From the NCBI GenBank assembly GCA_965229685.1, contig OZ245920.1, positions 3,658,001-3,722,000 of the forward strand: a DNA stretch of 64,000 bases, read 5' to 3'. Both the position numbers and the translations under genes were made by a program. The notes under the pieces are model-generated. The model was not told the DNA's origin, did not search any database, and saw nothing but the letters and a program-made list of their open reading frames with translations. Below are positions 63,249-64,000 of the stretch, piece after piece. This stretch comes from Pacificispira sp033344895 (GTDB lineage: Bacteria; Pseudomonadota; Alphaproteobacteria; UBA8366; Aestuariispiraceae). Numbering within the stretch: the first letter of the stretch is position 1; each line of letters starts with the position of its first letter.

Positions 63249-63970
63249 ACGCCGCCCCCTGAAGGTGCTGCATCGCCATCCGCGCGGAGGACCGGATCGT
63301 GACCCATTTCGCGATCGCAGGCGTCGGTCATCTCATTCAGGATGTGCTCGATCCGCCGGCGGTATTCTTCGCGGGTTGCCTCATCGGCCCGCGGCGGCAG
63401 TTCGATCGCCTTGCCCCAGCGGCAAACGCCCCGGTTGAACGGAAGCGGCAGTTGGAACCTGTCCCAGGTTCCCAACACCTTCCGCCGTTTCATGGCATAG
63501 GACACCGGCACGATCGGCACTTTCGCCAGGGAGGCGATGACGATCATCCCTTCCTTGACCACGAGGCGCGGACCGCGCGGGCCGTCTGGCGTGAACCCAA
63601 CATGGCCGCCGGCCTTCAGGCGCTTCACGATGGCCCGCGTCGCCTTGGCGCCGTCCTTGCTGTCGACCGGGATCCCCTCAAACCCGAAGCGGCCCATCGC
63701 GTCGATCACGATACGCCCGTCGCGGTGGCCGGAGGCGACGACACAGAGCTCATGCGATTTTTCGGCATAGGCATAGGGCATCATGCCGATCCGGTTATGC
63801 CACAGGGCGATGATATAGGGCTGACCTTCGGCCATCAGGCGGTCCCGGTCTTCCGTGCCGGAGACCTCCCAGCGGGACGTGTAGCGCACGAAACGAATAT
63901 ACCACGCGATCAGGCCGCACATCAGGCGGTGGAACCAGGCCTGCTTGGTGAGCCGCTTCAACGCCCCCAT
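63245..63970 (-). CDS. lysophospholipid acyltransferase-like protein (DUF374)
   Basis: A 241-residue member of the LPLAT superfamily (DUF374 branch). A hydrophobic N-terminus is followed by IIALWHNRIGMMPYAY (the HX4D-like box here HNRIGM lacks Asp), ASGHRDGRIVIDAMGRFGFEGIPVDSKDGAKATRAIV and VGFTPDGPRGPRLVVKEG. Members commonly precede waaA in alphaproteobacteria. Role in lipid A or phospholipid acylation is inferred from context. Confidence 0.88.
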   Translation of the reverse strand: MGALKRLTKQAWFHRLMCGLIAWYIRFVRYTSRWEVSGTEDRDRLMAEGQPYIIALWHNRIGMMPYAYAEKSHELCVVASGHRDGRIVIDAMGRFGFEGIPVDSKDGAKATRAIVKRLKAGGHVGFTPDGPRGPRLVVKEGMIVIASLAKVPIVPVSYAMKRRKVLGTWDRFQLPLPFNRGVCRWGKAIELPPRADEATREEYRRRIEHILNEMTDACDREMGHDPVLRADGDAAPSGGGV

Positions 63971-63975
63971 GCGCG

Positions 63976-64000
63976 TCAGTCCTCCCGTCCGCCCGAAGAG
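63976..64000 (-). CDS. possible C-terminus of an upstream gene (partial)
   Basis: A minus-strand frame with codons for SSGGRED followed by TGA at 63978-63976 ends five bases before the start of the DUF374 gene, the spacing expected of an operon neighbour. Only seven codons are visible, so this is a suggestion. Confidence 0.3.

Overview
The window reads as a chromosomal segment of a GC-rich alphaproteobacterium, most likely in or near the Rhodospirillales. The pointers are COQ9 and UbiG (ubiquinone pathway), the purEK, waaA-lpxK-lpxL and lysC-ptsP-prfA-prmC arrangements, a PAS_5-type protein, a DUF465/YdcH protein, a hydroxyacid-oxoacid transhydrogenase and frequent GTG/TTG starts. Nearly all of it is core genome. 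I saw no rRNA, tRNA, CRISPR array, insertion sequence or prophage.

Layout. 1-1416: truncated, AT-richer gene for a coiled-coil membrane protein on the minus strand, probably the edge of an accessory island. 1470-9841 (minus): uvrD, amtB-glnK, an EamA transporter, a CLC chloride protein and a diguanylate cyclase. 10163-18000: thioesterase, mlaA-mlaC, a TIGR02444 protein, ydcH, a degenerate GGDEF protein, purEK, a small membrane protein, COQ9, def and rpsU. 18094-20259 (minus): a Bcr/CflA-type efflux pump behind a leader-peptide/terminator element, then ubiG. 20410-31475 (plus): long co-directional run lysC, ptsP, rodZ-like, ispG, hisS, hemA, prfA, prmC. 31482-38968: PAS protein, dnaK-dnaJ, DJ-1/PfpI protein, AraC regulator with a coupled lipoprotein, divergent cupin and DUF2000 genes, DCC thiol protein. 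39053-46253: transhydrogenase, zinc-ribbon protein, SAM hydrolase family, FMN reductase, glutamine amidotransferase, typA, racemase-like protein, acetyltransferase. 46471-50882: speD-speE, SIS-domain isomerase, Lon-like protease. 51036-59315: MOSC protein, a 48-codon gene with its own terminator, recX, an isochorismatase-acetyltransferase fusion, pmbA, a two-helix protein, purD, xseA, an M23 peptidase. 59300-64000 (minus): outer-membrane lipid cluster of DUF374 acyltransferase, waaA, lpxK, lpxL and a methyltransferase.

Connections. Envelope biogenesis is represented by mlaA/mlaC, the lipid A/Kdo cluster, the M23 peptidase and a RodZ-like protein. Nitrogen sensing has amtB-glnK and the PTS-Ntr enzyme I (ptsP). 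Translation and its quality control have hisS, prfA, prmC, def, rpsU and typA. Purine synthesis has purEK and purD, and polyamine synthesis has speD-speE.

The signals I consider most worth a second look are non-coding or very small: (i) a 15-codon leader with mutually exclusive terminator and antiterminator ahead of the efflux pump (19324-19422); (ii) interlocking complementary segments that can fold as an H-type pseudoknot ahead of speD (46273-46310); (iii) a 48-codon gene ending directly on a 12-bp terminator (51826-52011); (iv) the truncated coiled-coil gene at the left edge.
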